Source of the DNA: Bacteroidota bacterium | GTDB lineage: Bacteria; Bacteroidota; Bacteroidia; B-17B0; Aurantibacillaceae | Assembly (NCBI GenBank): GCA_019638705.1 | Contig: JAHBTI010000015.1 | Coordinates: 1 to 64,000 of the forward strand | DNA length: 64,000 nucleotides | Direction: 5' to 3' | Shown: in pieces, positions 1 to 7,802 of the stretch | Layout: the number at the start of each line of letters is the position of its first letter | How positions within the stretch are numbered: position 1 is the stretch's first letter | The notes under the pieces: generated by a model | Seen by the model: only the letters and a program-made list of their open reading frames with translations | Databases searched by the model: none | Told to the model about the DNA's origin: nothing | Program-made: the position numbers and the translations under genes

Positions 1-77
1 TTGCTGATAACGCCTCCATCTGTGTATTCAATTGAATTTTCCAGATTGAATATTATCTCTTTCTCAAATGTTGCCAT
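1..77 (-). CDS. Cupin-like protein, N-terminal part only
   Basis: The first 25 codons of a minus-strand gene run off the left edge. The peptide starts MATFEKEIIFNLENSIEY and continues TDGGVIS, which resembles the start of small single-domain cupin proteins in Bacteroidota; that assignment is from memory of the family, and the cupin metal-binding motifs lie outside the window. A full promoter and operator identical in layout to those of the TetR gene at 3741-4331 lie just upstream, so this gene is probably controlled by that regulator. It is the last member of a co-oriented minus-strand group. Confidence 0.45.
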   Translation of the reverse strand, partial: MATFEKEIIFNLENSIEYTDGGVIS

Positions 78-95
78 ACTATTATAATTAAGTTA

Positions 96-142
96 GTTAG
101 TGTTCACTCACAAAAGTAAAATTATTATTTTGATTGTGCAAA
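96..142 (-). promoter_or_regulatory. Promoter plus TetR-type operator for the cupin gene
   Basis: Read on the minus strand: TTTG (139-142), 20 nt, TACTTTTG (111-118), then the inverted repeat GTGAGTGAACACTAAC (96-111). This is the Bacteroidota sigma-factor consensus TTTG-N19/20-TAnnTTTG followed by an imperfect 7-2-7 palindrome that overlaps the last base of the -7 box, a position suited to repression. The same module precedes the TetR gene. Confidence 0.7.
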
Positions 143-151
143 CTATTTTTT

Positions 152-2665
152 TTAAAAGTTTGATTGACTCCTTCTCTTCCTCCATTTATACAACTCAAAC
201 CACAAAACAGACACCAGTGCAATCAGTACTGTAATTCCCAAATCTTTTAAATTCAAACTACTTACATGGAAGAAGTTTGAAAATACTGGTATGTATAAAA
301 TGGCGAATAGCAAAATTAGAGTTGCCAAAGTTATTAATGGAAACAGGATGTTTTTATTTTTAAAACTTTCAAAAAGACTATAAGTAAAAGAACGGTTGGT
401 CAAACTTAAAAACACATTGGCAAAAATAAGTGTAGTGAAAACCATCGCTCTTGTTGTTTCTTCATTGCTTCCGCTTTGAACAGCCAATTGATAGGCGAAT
501 AATACACCAACAGTTATCATCAATCCTTGAATAATACTGATGCTTAATTCCCGCCAATTTAAAAAGGTTTCTGTCATTTTTCGTGGCTTTTGCTGCATGG
601 CATTCTTTTCTATAGGTTCATTTTCATAAACGATAGAGCAGGTTGGACCCATGATTAATTCTAAAAATATCACATGGACCGGAGTGAAAATATTGGGATA
701 AATCCAGCCTAAAAACAAGGGTAGAGAAACCGTCAATATGATTGGGATGTGAATGGAAATAATATACTGAATGGCTTTTTTGATATTGGTATAAATCCTT
801 CTGCCTGCTTCTATTCCTATAATGAGTTTGTCCAGATCATCGTTGGTGATAACCAAGGCTGCTGCAGCTTTGGCTATTTCTGTTCCTTTGTTGCCCATTG
901 CCACACCAATATGAGCCGCTTTGAGTGCCGGTGCATCATTGACACCATCACCCAGCATGGCCACGATCTCTCCTGATTGTTTCAAAGCATTAACAACTAA
1001 TAGTTTAGCTTCTGGAAACATACGGGTAAACAAGGTGGTTTCATTTGAAAGTGCCATCAGTTCAGCTTCTGAATGTTGCGTTATTTCAGAACCATTTACT
1101 GCAGGACTATTGTTTTTGATGCCGGCTTGTTGGGCGATGGCATTTGAGGTATCGGCATTGTCTCCGGTAATTACTTTTACTTTTATTCCGGCATCATATA
1201 TTTTTCTGAAAACCTGTTGAATGTTTTGTTTTGGCGGATCATAAAATACTGTAAACCCAAGAAAATCGAAGTTGAATTCCTGTTGTTTTTCAGGAAAATT
1301 ATTTCCTTTAAAATCACATTTGGCAACGCCCAATACCCGACAACCTTGTTTTCCAAATTCCTGAATTTGTTGACTCAAGTTTTCTTTTTCATCTTCAGAA
1401 AGTTGAGAAACCGCAAGAATAGCTTCCGGTGCACCTTTGGCAGCAATGATTCTTTCTCCCAAATTGTTTTCAAAAATATGGGTCATCAACGGTGGTTTGC
1501 CTTCCAACGGATATTCGTGCACCATTTGAAAATCTTTTCTTTGGTCAGATGTTTGAGTTTCTTCATACACCTTATGCAAGGTTTTTTCCATTGGATCAAA
1601 AGGAACGGGTTCGCTGCTCCACATGGCAAATTGAATGAGCTCCGATAGTTCAGATTTATCAAAACTTGTATCATCAAAAACCTGATTGGATTTAAAATCA
1701 AAAAGAGCTTTCAGTTTCATTGAATTTTCGGTAATCGTTCCCGTTTTGTCGGTGCAAATTACAGTAGTGCTTCCTAAAGTTTCAACTATACTGCTTCGCT
1801 TGATGATAACACCTTGTTTCATCAATTTCCAAGAACCCAATGCCATAAAAGTGGTAAAAGCAACCGGAATTTCTTCTGGTAAAATGGACATCGCCAGGGT
1901 TAATCCTGCCAACAAACTTTGAACAATGTTTCTTGATTGCCAAAAACTATATGCCCACACCATCAAGAAAACAACAAATCCTATAAATGCCATCGACTTT
2001 ACAAACTTTGTAATTTGTAATTGCAATGGCGAAATTTCTTCTTTGATATTTTGAATAGACTGACCAATCGTTCCGAGTTTAGTTTTCGCTCCAATATTTT
2101 CTACTTCGAATACCGCCAACCCGGAAACTACCAAAGTACCGCTGTAAACCTTATTATCGTCTGTTTCTGGATTTTTAAAAACCGAAAAACTTTCTCCCGT
2201 AAGTGATGCTTCATTCACCGAAAAATCGTTGCTATGTACAATTTTGCCATCGGCATTAATCATTTTTCCTTCCTCAACAATACACAAATCACCTACTACA
2301 ATGTCGTGCGTAGGGATTTGTATCACTTTAGAATTTCTAATCACCGTGCTGAGTGGTTCATTCAGTTTCTCTAAGGCTTTCAAAGCTTTTTTACTGCGGT
2401 TATCTTGATAAAAAGAAATCCCGGAAACAGCAATGATAGCCCCAAACATAAACAGCGCTTCGGAATAATTGCCCACCATAACATAAATCACCGAAACGGC
2501 AATTAGCAAAAGCAGCATTGGTTCTTTCAGAATGTCAAATAACAGCGTGTACCAGGCACTTTTTATGGTGTTTTCTGCCTGATTGAAACCAAATTTCTCA
2601 CGGGAGGTTTTTAGCTCCGCTTCCGTAAGACCGGAAAGCTGTTTGGGGATATTGTATTGGGGCAT
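152..2665 (-). CDS. Cation-translocating P-type ATPase (P2-type)
   Basis: Integral membrane pump of 837 residues, normal for a P2-type ATPase. Visible motifs in order: actuator LTGES near residue 155; PEEIP in membrane segment M4 near residue 261; phosphorylation motif CTDKTGT with the aspartate near residue 306; KGAPEA in the nucleotide domain; TGDN; hinge GDGVNDAP near residue 571; four hydrophobic C-terminal segments with a GPTCSIVYE stretch. These define the PacL-like Ca2+/cation ATPase family; no N-terminal CxxC heavy-metal domain is present, so it is not a P1B copper or zinc pump. The substrate ion is not certain. It follows the cytochrome b561 gene by about 20 nt and probably shares a transcript with it. 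Confidence 0.9.
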   Translation of the reverse strand: MPQYNIPKQLSGLTEAELKTSREKFGFNQAENTIKSAWYTLLFDILKEPMLLLLIAVSVIYVMVGNYSEALFMFGAIIAVSGISFYQDNRSKKALKALEKLNEPLSTVIRNSKVIQIPTHDIVVGDLCIVEEGKMINADGKIVHSNDFSVNEASLTGESFSVFKNPETDDNKVYSGTLVVSGLAVFEVENIGAKTKLGTIGQSIQNIKEEISPLQLQITKFVKSMAFIGFVVFLMVWAYSFWQSRNIVQSLLAGLTLAMSILPEEIPVAFTTFMALGSWKLMKQGVIIKRSSIVETLGSTTVICTDKTGTITENSMKLKALFDFKSNQVFDDTSFDKSELSELIQFAMWSSEPVPFDPMEKTLHKVYEETQTSDQRKDFQMVHEYPLEGKPPLMTHIFENNLGERIIAAKGAPEAILAVSQLSEDEKENLSQQIQEFGKQGCRVLGVAKCDFKGNNFPEKQQEFNFDFLGFTVFYDPPKQNIQQVFRKIYDAGIKVKVITGDNADTSNAIAQQAGIKNNSPAVNGSEITQHSEAELMALSNETTLFTRMFPEAKLLVVNALKQSGEIVAMLGDGVNDAPALKAAHIGVAMGNKGTEIAKAAAALVITNDDLDKLIIGIEAGRRIYTNIKKAIQYIISIHIPIILTVSLPLFLGWIYPNIFTPVHVIFLELIMGPTCSIVYENEPIEKNAMQQKPRKMTETFLNWRELSISIIQGLMITVGVLFAYQLAVQSGSNEETTRAMVFTTLIFANVFLSLTNRSFTYSLFESFKNKNILFPLITLATLILLFAILYIPVFSNFFHVSSLNLKDLGITVLIALVSVLWFELYKWRKRRSQSNF

Positions 2666-2686
2666 TTGTATAATTTTTTCAGCTAT

Positions 2687-3247
2687 TTAATCTCCTCCAA
2701 TCATTCTGGAAGTAATTCCTTTTTTGCTTGAAAACTCAGCTAAAACAATTCCGGCAAAATGCAGTAGAATAAAAATGGGAAACCAATAAATGCCCCATTT
2801 ATGAACGGCTTCAATTTGCTCGTGGTAAGTAGAGAACAAATCTTTTTCAATACAAATACCTGTAACGGCTGAAATAAAAACAAAAAGATAGAAGTAAACA
2901 TAAATGAAGCCCTGTAAGCGTTCTTTAAGCGGTTGATTGCTTTTAAAGGGATTTGGAAAACGAATACCTTTTACAAGCATATAAATAATCCGTGCTAAAA
3001 ATGCAAAAATCATTACGTGAGCAAAAACTTCGTGCCATTGCCACATAGGTTCTCTAATTGCCTTTGCAATGTCTGTCATTTGTTCTTTTGGAATTGCCGA
3101 TGTTTTGCTTTCAATAACAGCAACAATATTGTTTTTATTCATCCAATACATTCTCAAAAAACCTGTAATGAATAAAATGGGCATTGCAATTGCCATTATC
3201 CAATGCAACAGTCTGTGAAATAGGGTAAATTTTTGTTGGAATTTCAT
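2687..3247 (-). CDS. Cytochrome b561-type membrane protein
   Basis: Protein of 186 residues with about four membrane segments. His residues suited to haem b ligation occur in the first helix (HRLLHW near residue 11), the second (WHEVFAHVM), and the last (HKWGIYW and LLHFAG). This pattern fits the prokaryotic cytochrome b561 / Ni-Fe hydrogenase b-type subunit fold, which passes electrons between quinones and periplasmic partners. It lies 12 nt after the lipoprotein gene and 21 nt before the ATPase gene, so the three are probably co-transcribed from the TetR promoter. What electron partner it serves here is unknown. Confidence 0.75.
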   Translation of the reverse strand: MKFQQKFTLFHRLLHWIMAIAMPILFITGFLRMYWMNKNNIVAVIESKTSAIPKEQMTDIAKAIREPMWQWHEVFAHVMIFAFLARIIYMLVKGIRFPNPFKSNQPLKERLQGFIYVYFYLFVFISAVTGICIEKDLFSTYHEQIEAVHKWGIYWFPIFILLHFAGIVLAEFSSKKGITSRMIGGD

Positions 3248-3259
3248 CTCAATTATTAT

Positions 3260-3715
3260 TTAGTTAAAATACTGGTGATATTGCTGATATGAATGTTGTA
3301 GTTGCAAAACGGTTTCATTTGCTTTAGTTGCATCTCTTTCATCTTCCAATGCTTTTACAATTTCAAGATGTGGGTGTAGCCATTTGTGTAATTCATCGTG
3401 GCTTTTTCCGCCCATTGTACAACTTCTTATTAGCTGGTCATTTTGCTCTTTTAATTGTTGAGCTAATGCTTTATAATCTGCCTGATTATTCTGGATATAA
3501 GCATTTACCAATTCTTCGCCTTTCATTACAAAAGGCTTCATTTCTTCGTTCACCAACCATTTTTCTCCATTGTTGAGTTCAATAGCTTCTGAACTTTCAT
3601 CGTGTTGATGTTCTGCATGGGTTTCTGTTTCCTGCTTTTCCGTTGCTTTTTCAGTGGTATTGTTACAACTCCACAAAAGTAAAACACTCATTCCTAAGAC
3701 AAATATTTTCTTCAT
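3260..3715 (-). CDS. His-rich lipoprotein of unknown function
   Basis: Small exported lipoprotein of 151 residues: signal sequence with lipobox LLWSC (Cys 17), then a charged linker with HAEHQHDE that could bind metal, then an alpha-helical C-terminal part containing one further Cys and several His. No family is recognised. It sits between the TetR gene (25 nt upstream) and the cytochrome b561 gene (12 nt downstream), so a periplasmic redox or metal-sensing role next to the cytochrome is a reasonable but unproven idea. Confidence 0.6.
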   Translation of the reverse strand: MKKIFVLGMSVLLLWSCNNTTEKATEKQETETHAEHQHDESSEAIELNNGEKWLVNEEMKPFVMKGEELVNAYIQNNQADYKALAQQLKEQNDQLIRSCTMGGKSHDELHKWLHPHLEIVKALEDERDATKANETVLQLQHSYQQYHQYFN

Positions 3716-3740
3716 ATTTCTAATTTATAATTCGTAATTT

Positions 3741-4331
3741 TTAATTTTTTTCAATCATTTTCAACATTCCATCTAAGACCGTTTTCCCGTCCTTAACAAG
3801 ATTTGATTTATGTCCCGATAATTTCCATTTCAGTACGGTCATCCTCATTCCGCCAATAATTATGGTTGTTAGGGTAGAAGCTCCAATCAATTTATTGTAT
3901 TGCCCTTTTTCTTGACCTTTTGTTATGTTTGCTTTCACATATTCCTGCATCATATCCATAATTTCAGCTACTTTATTACTCAAACTTTCATCAAAATGGA
4001 AAATGCTTTCTGCAAAAATGACACTCACTATTGCTGGTTTGTTAGTAAAAGTTTGTAGCTGAGAATTAAAAATTGCTCTTAACTCGTCAGCAGTAGTGTC
4101 TGTCGGTTTAAAAGAAATAGACTGAATACGATTTTTCATTTCTGTTTTAAAGTATTCCAACAAGCTCAATAAGATTTCATTTTTACTTTTAAAATGTCTG
4201 TACAATGCAGGTTCAGATAAGCCAATGTCTTCAGCTAAAGTTTTAATTGTCAAATTCTGAATGCCATATTTTGAAATACGGTTGGTAGCCGCTTCCATTA
4301 TTTCAATTTGCCTGTCTGTAAATTCTTGCAT
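3741..4331 (-). CDS. TetR/AcrR family transcriptional regulator
   Basis: Protein of 196 residues. The N-terminal helix-turn-helix is clear: ATNRISKYGIQNLTIKTLA, then DIGLSEPALYRHFKSKNEIL. The C-terminal ligand domain is divergent, as usual. Its own promoter overlaps a palindrome that also occurs upstream of the cupin gene at the left edge, so autoregulation and control of the flanking genes can be inferred. It is the first gene of the minus-strand group TetR, lipoprotein, cytochrome b561, ATPase. Confidence 0.9.
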   Translation of the reverse strand: MQEFTDRQIEIMEAATNRISKYGIQNLTIKTLAEDIGLSEPALYRHFKSKNEILLSLLEYFKTEMKNRIQSISFKPTDTTADELRAIFNSQLQTFTNKPAIVSVIFAESIFHFDESLSNKVAEIMDMMQEYVKANITKGQEKGQYNKLIGASTLTTIIIGGMRMTVLKWKLSGHKSNLVKDGKTVLDGMLKMIEKN

Positions 4332-4356
4332 ACTTGTCTAATTTATTTTTATGTTA

Positions 4357-4403
4357 GTTAGTATTCACTCACAAAAGTAGAAACTAATTTTCAATTGGAC
4401 AAA
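4357..4403 (-). promoter_or_regulatory. Promoter plus operator for the TetR operon
   Basis: Minus-strand TTTG (4400-4403), 20 nt, TACTTTTG (4372-4379), then GTGAGTGAATACTAAC (4357-4372). The module matches the one at 96-142 across about 30 nt around the operator with only two differences, although the spacer sequences differ. This supports a shared regulator rather than a recent duplication. Confidence 0.7.
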
Positions 4404-4458
4404 TGAAATTCAAATAAAATTTTGATTTATTGTTTATTCATTCTGTGAGTGGGCAAAA

Positions 4459-4524
4459 AAGTGGCTCTTTTGGTTTTGCGGAGTGTTGGCTTTGAGTGTC
4501 GGGGCAAAACCAAATGTGCCACTT
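4459..4524. repeat. Isolated two-step hairpin beside the array
   Basis: AAGTGGC (4459-4465) pairs with GCCACTT (4518-4524), and TTGGTTTTGC (4470-4479) pairs with GCAAAACCAA (4504-4513). The loop holds GAGTGT twice. It lies between the TetR operon and the last attC-like site. It is about half the length of those sites and lacks their AAC/GTT end boxes, so it is listed separately. The rest of 4404-4685 holds no gene that I can support. Confidence 0.6.
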
Positions 4525-4617
4525 GTGTAGTGGCAATAAAATTGAATTAAAAAAAGTGCGGTGGAAAAAATAAAAAATACAGAAGGGTCGGAAATGAGTG
4601 TTAGCTTACTCGTTGTA

Positions 4618-4697
4618 AAAATGGTTTGCTCTCTGTTTAAGTTTTGGTTGTCTGTTCAATGTTCGGAGTGTCGTCCTACCATTGGCTATAACGGTTT
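4618..4697. repeat. 80-nt exact direct repeat, copy 1
   Basis: These 80 nt are identical to 11091-11170. The repeat covers the start of a cassette leader and the outer box of the neighbouring attC-like site. Its presence at the outer end of the array and at the start of the composite segment shows that a cassette end has been copied. Confidence 0.95.
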
Positions 4698-4817
4698 GGC
4701 GCTTGGCGAAGAAGCGGATTTCGAAGCACTAAACTGTCTACCAGCACTGCACTTGATGCGAAATACAAAACTTCATTTGAGCACTGAACCCGCTTTTTTG
4801 CCAAACGCCTGTTATAG
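4686..4817. repeat. attC-like site a (outermost)
   Basis: Left box CTATAAC, right box GTTATAG. Inner stem GGCGCTTGGC / GCCAAACGCC pairs at 9 of 10 positions; second stem AGCGG / CCGCT. It ends the array on the side away from the recombinase. Confidence 0.8.
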
Positions 4818-4841
4818 GTAGGCGTTCTGTCTAATTTGCTG

Positions 4842-5366
4842 CTACCAAATAAAGTCAATGTCTGCAAATGTTTCACTTGGTTTAAAGTCTTTGTTAGTTC
4901 CAAAATAAATTTCGTCTTCGTGATAAAATAGCAAAGCCCAATTTAAACTTTGGTCAATTACAGTTAGGTCGTCCGATGAACCATAATAAAAGCTGTCGAA
5001 GTATTTTATTAAAAGTTTCCAGGGAACAATCATTGCGTCTGTCTGGTCCCAAGAAAGGAAAACAGGTTTGTCAAATGGTAGTCCCCGATGGTAAAGCCAT
5101 TTCTTAATTTCCTTTTCGTTGCCGTCTAAAATTCTTGCGTTGTCAATTGTCCGAAAAAAGTCCTTTTTAAATGGTGTGTCGTTGTGCAAATTTGTCTTAG
5201 CAATATAGTCCCACAAAAATTTAGCTGCTTCTTTGTCTAAAGGTTTTAGTTGGTCAAGATGTTGGTCGGGCAACTTATCATATTTCTCTTCTGTAAAACG
5301 CCATTTCAGTCGAAAGTCGTCCATCGGAATTACGTGTTGAAATATGTTGTCAAAGTCTATGTTCAT
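4842..5366 (-). CDS. Uncharacterised cassette protein (174 aa)
   Basis: The only gene of the outermost complete cassette. Soluble, acidic, aromatic-rich protein with no signal peptide or membrane segment; features include FLSWDQTDAMIVPW, FYYGSSDDLTVID and a C-terminal FYHEDEIYFG. I do not recognise the family with confidence; the pattern recalls small proteins of unknown function in DUF2947-like and immunity-type groups. The ATG lies 35 nt inside the cassette, directly after the conserved leader, so the 5' untranslated region is short and no internal promoter is evident. The stop is about 25 nt before site a. Confidence 0.75.
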   Translation of the reverse strand: MNIDFDNIFQHVIPMDDFRLKWRFTEEKYDKLPDQHLDQLKPLDKEAAKFLWDYIAKTNLHNDTPFKKDFFRTIDNARILDGNEKEIKKWLYHRGLPFDKPVFLSWDQTDAMIVPWKLLIKYFDSFYYGSSDDLTVIDQSLNWALLFYHEDEIYFGTNKDFKPSETFADIDFIW

Positions 5367-5394
5367 TTGTCGTTGTGGCGTCTTTTACGCTTAC

Positions 5395-5527
5395 CTATAA
5401 CGGTTTGCGGCTTGGCGTAGTGGGGGCTTTCGGAGCACTTCACTGTCAATATACCACAAATGTTTATTAGAAGCACAACTGTTCAATTTACCACGTCTGC
5501 CCCCATTACGCCAAACCGCTGTTGGTG
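5395..5527. repeat. attC-like site b
   Basis: Left box CTATAAC, right box GTTGGTG. Stem GCGGCTTGGC / GCCAAACCGC (one mismatch) and TGGGGGC / GCCCCCA. The right box has no partner at the other end of the b-c segment, unlike the boxes of the other sites. Confidence 0.8.
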
Positions 5528-5619
5528 GCTGTGCTTTTCTGTCTGTCGTTATGTTGTTCATTTTTTGTCGTGCCGTTTTTTACCATGTTTTTATCGTTTT
5601 TTTATTTCTGTTTTGTCTT

Positions 5620-5738
5620 TAAAAAAAGAGCAGCCAGTCCCTGCTGCTCTTGTCGTCAAACACCTCATTTATAGTAATGTTTAACTCTGCTTGTGTGTGT
5701 GCCACCTATGGCGTTAACGGTCGGACTGTTTCAGTTTC
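5620..5738 (-). ncRNA. Candidate DRT3-type ncRNA with an ACACAC tract
   Basis: About 115 nt directly after the stop codon of the second reverse transcriptase gene hold no ORF but carry CACACACACA on the minus strand (5692-5701), small hairpins around it (CCA-TAGG-TGG) and a strong rho-independent terminator at the end. DRT3 systems are known to need a linked ncRNA, and as I recall recent work gives it an ACACAC template for alternating GT/AC DNA synthesis. The 5' end is not defined by the sequence and the RNA could begin inside the upstream gene. Confidence 0.55.
5621..5651 (-). terminator. Rho-independent terminator of the RT operon/ncRNA
   Basis: AAGAGCAGC and GCTGCTCTT form a perfect 9-bp stem with an 8-nt loop, followed on the minus strand by seven T. 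Confidence 0.9.
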
Positions 5739-7802
5739 TTAATATACTTCTTGGCTTTGTTTTGCGTCAAGAGCTTTTCCAAAGTCAAACTCTGACCAAT
5801 CTGTAAACCAATTGTTTCTTGCGTTAATAATATTTGTTTGCAAATCCACATCTGTAATCTTGTATAATGTTAGCAGTTTTCGTTTTATAGTATCAATATT
5901 TACAAATGGATATGCAATAATGTCAAACAAAAGTAAAATTAATTCTGCTTTCTTAATTCTGTCGCCATAATCAACATTTTCAAATTTATCTACTAATCTC
6001 TGTAAGATAAAATCACGAAGTTTTTTAAAACGGATTTTATCTTTCATATAGAAAAGTGAAACAACTATTGAAAAGTAATTTAGCTCTGTATCTGAATAAA
6101 AATCCTTTGTTTTCTCATCAACCTTAATACATAAATAACTTGCAAGTACGTCTTCTGTAAGCCAATATTTATTGCCAAGTTCGCCAAGTGCTATAAGTAG
6201 ATACAAAGTTTCTACTTGCGTGTGTTTAACCGTTTTGTTTTTATGTAAAGTGAAAACAATGTTGTCGTAAATCTTTTTAAAAAGAAGATGTTTGAAGTCT
6301 AAATTAAACTCGTCTTTATAGTTTAATGTAGCTGTAACTATTCGTAATATTCTGCAAAGTTTTATTGTGGTATTTACTCTTGGCGAAACGGAATAAAGGA
6401 AAAATACAAAGTCCAATAATTCAAGCAACGCATTTATAAAATTCTTTTCAGTATTCTTTTCGTCAATAATTTTGAAGTAGTTTTTTACCAATGAGTTTAA
6501 CTTTCTCTCAATGATTGAAAAAGTGTAATTGAGAATGTCTTTATAATCAATTTTAGCTTCAAAAATTATTGTTTTGAACTTAGTTATTAAACTATTGGAA
6601 TCAATGTATATTTTACCTTTCTTTTTCTTGATTGGTGTTATGCCGTCTTCTTCTAAACCGTCCTCAAAATCTTCTATTTTGTATGAAATAGTGTTTAGTA
6701 GGTCGTTTATTTTTTGTTTCGCAATAGTGATTTCGGTAATAATAGGCTTTTTGTATTGAATTGTTTTTGAATCATTCAATGATAATTTGAAATCACGCAA
6801 GCCCAACCTGAAAGTGGTAAGAATTTTATCTTTAGTCGTTTCATCATTGTAAAAAACAAAATAGTCATCAACGTATCTGAAAATCTCGTAGTCTTTTTTG
6901 TAGTGGAAACCCGCAAGTTTTAATTCTTGCTTTGCTCGTTCGTCAATTTCTTGCAAAATGAGTTCAGCAAATATTCTTGAGAATTCAGGTCCAATTACAA
7001 TTCCGTTTGTTTCATTGTAATTCAGTTTTTGCATTAAAGTATCAAACCTATGTCCAAAGGTCTGTTTACTGTCACCTAAATATTTTTTTACTACTTCTTT
7101 GTCTAACAAAGCCCAAGAAATAGAATGAGTGTAAATGCTGTCAAAGCATTTTGAAATATCAAATTTGAAAAGATAATTGAATTTTTTTTCGCAACGATGA
7201 TATTGATACGATTCGTAAAACTTATGGATATTGCTATATTTCTTATAAACAAAAAATGTTTTTAGATTTTCATATTCCAAATCGTTTTGTTCAACAATTT
7301 CATCGTTATCCTCTGCAAGTTTTTCTATGTGAAGTCGGTCTTTGAAATATGTGTATTTCGCAATTCTGTGTGGTCTTCTAATTGAAAATTGACTTTTGTT
7401 ACTGTAATACAAAATTAAGTCTCTGTATCTGTCGTAAAAATCAATAACTGCAAGTTGATTCTTTGGGTGAATAATTGTCAATTCTCGGAAATCATTTTCC
7501 TTATGAACAATCTTATAGCCAAAAGGAATAGCGTCTCTTTTGTCTTCTTCAAAATTGACTTTTCCATTACTAAACGGTTTGTCCTTATTAATGCCAAAAA
7601 GTAATTTTACAATTTCTTGGTTCGTTGGCGTATCGTTTTTCCCAATAGCGATTTTTTCGCCTTCCACCGCTATTTTGCAAGACAAAAGAAAATCATAGAA
7701 ATTCCGATTTGAAAATGTAATAGGCACTTCAAATGGCAACACATCGGAAAGAATAACTCTTTCTTTTTTATACTTGATATATTTTTTCTTTCGTTTTCTC
7801 AC
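5739..7802 (-). CDS. Reverse transcriptase, UG8/Drt3b-like
   Basis: Protein of 687 residues. RT motif A is FKFDISKCFDS (near residue 215), motif B GIVIGPEFSRIFAE, and the catalytic motif C FRYVDDYFVFY with YVDD near residue 311. The IGPEFSR form of motif B is typical of abortive-infection and unknown-group RTs, not of group II introns or retrons. A long alpha-helical C-terminal domain of about 300 residues follows the RT core. Its start overlaps the stop of the first RT gene by four bases (ATGA-type), so translation is coupled. Two adjacent RTs of about 450 and 690 residues plus a downstream RNA match the anti-phage DRT type 3 layout (UG3 + UG8). The subgroup is inferred from gene pairing, sizes and motifs. 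Confidence 0.8.
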   Translation of the reverse strand: MRKRKKKYIKYKKERVILSDVLPFEVPITFSNRNFYDFLLSCKIAVEGEKIAIGKNDTPTNQEIVKLLFGINKDKPFSNGKVNFEEDKRDAIPFGYKIVHKENDFRELTIIHPKNQLAVIDFYDRYRDLILYYSNKSQFSIRRPHRIAKYTYFKDRLHIEKLAEDNDEIVEQNDLEYENLKTFFVYKKYSNIHKFYESYQYHRCEKKFNYLFKFDISKCFDSIYTHSISWALLDKEVVKKYLGDSKQTFGHRFDTLMQKLNYNETNGIVIGPEFSRIFAELILQEIDERAKQELKLAGFHYKKDYEIFRYVDDYFVFYNDETTKDKILTTFRLGLRDFKLSLNDSKTIQYKKPIITEITIAKQKINDLLNTISYKIEDFEDGLEEDGITPIKKKKGKIYIDSNSLITKFKTIIFEAKIDYKDILNYTFSIIERKLNSLVKNYFKIIDEKNTEKNFINALLELLDFVFFLYSVSPRVNTTIKLCRILRIVTATLNYKDEFNLDFKHLLFKKIYDNIVFTLHKNKTVKHTQVETLYLLIALGELGNKYWLTEDVLASYLCIKVDEKTKDFYSDTELNYFSIVVSLFYMKDKIRFKKLRDFILQRLVDKFENVDYGDRIKKAELILLLFDIIAYPFVNIDTIKRKLLTLYKITDVDLQTNIINARNNWFTDWSEFDFGKALDAKQSQEVY

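Noticed and set aside
4561-4821. Open frames running across the att-like sites (also 11043-11288 and similar short frames over sites d and g)
   Set aside because: They start in the shared repeats, cross the hairpin sites and have no family signal. Their similarity to each other comes from the repeats.
5695-5716. A tenth att box (GCCACC...TAACGG) after the RT operon
   Set aside because: No hairpin follows and it lies within the candidate ncRNA; the match to the box of site b is too short.
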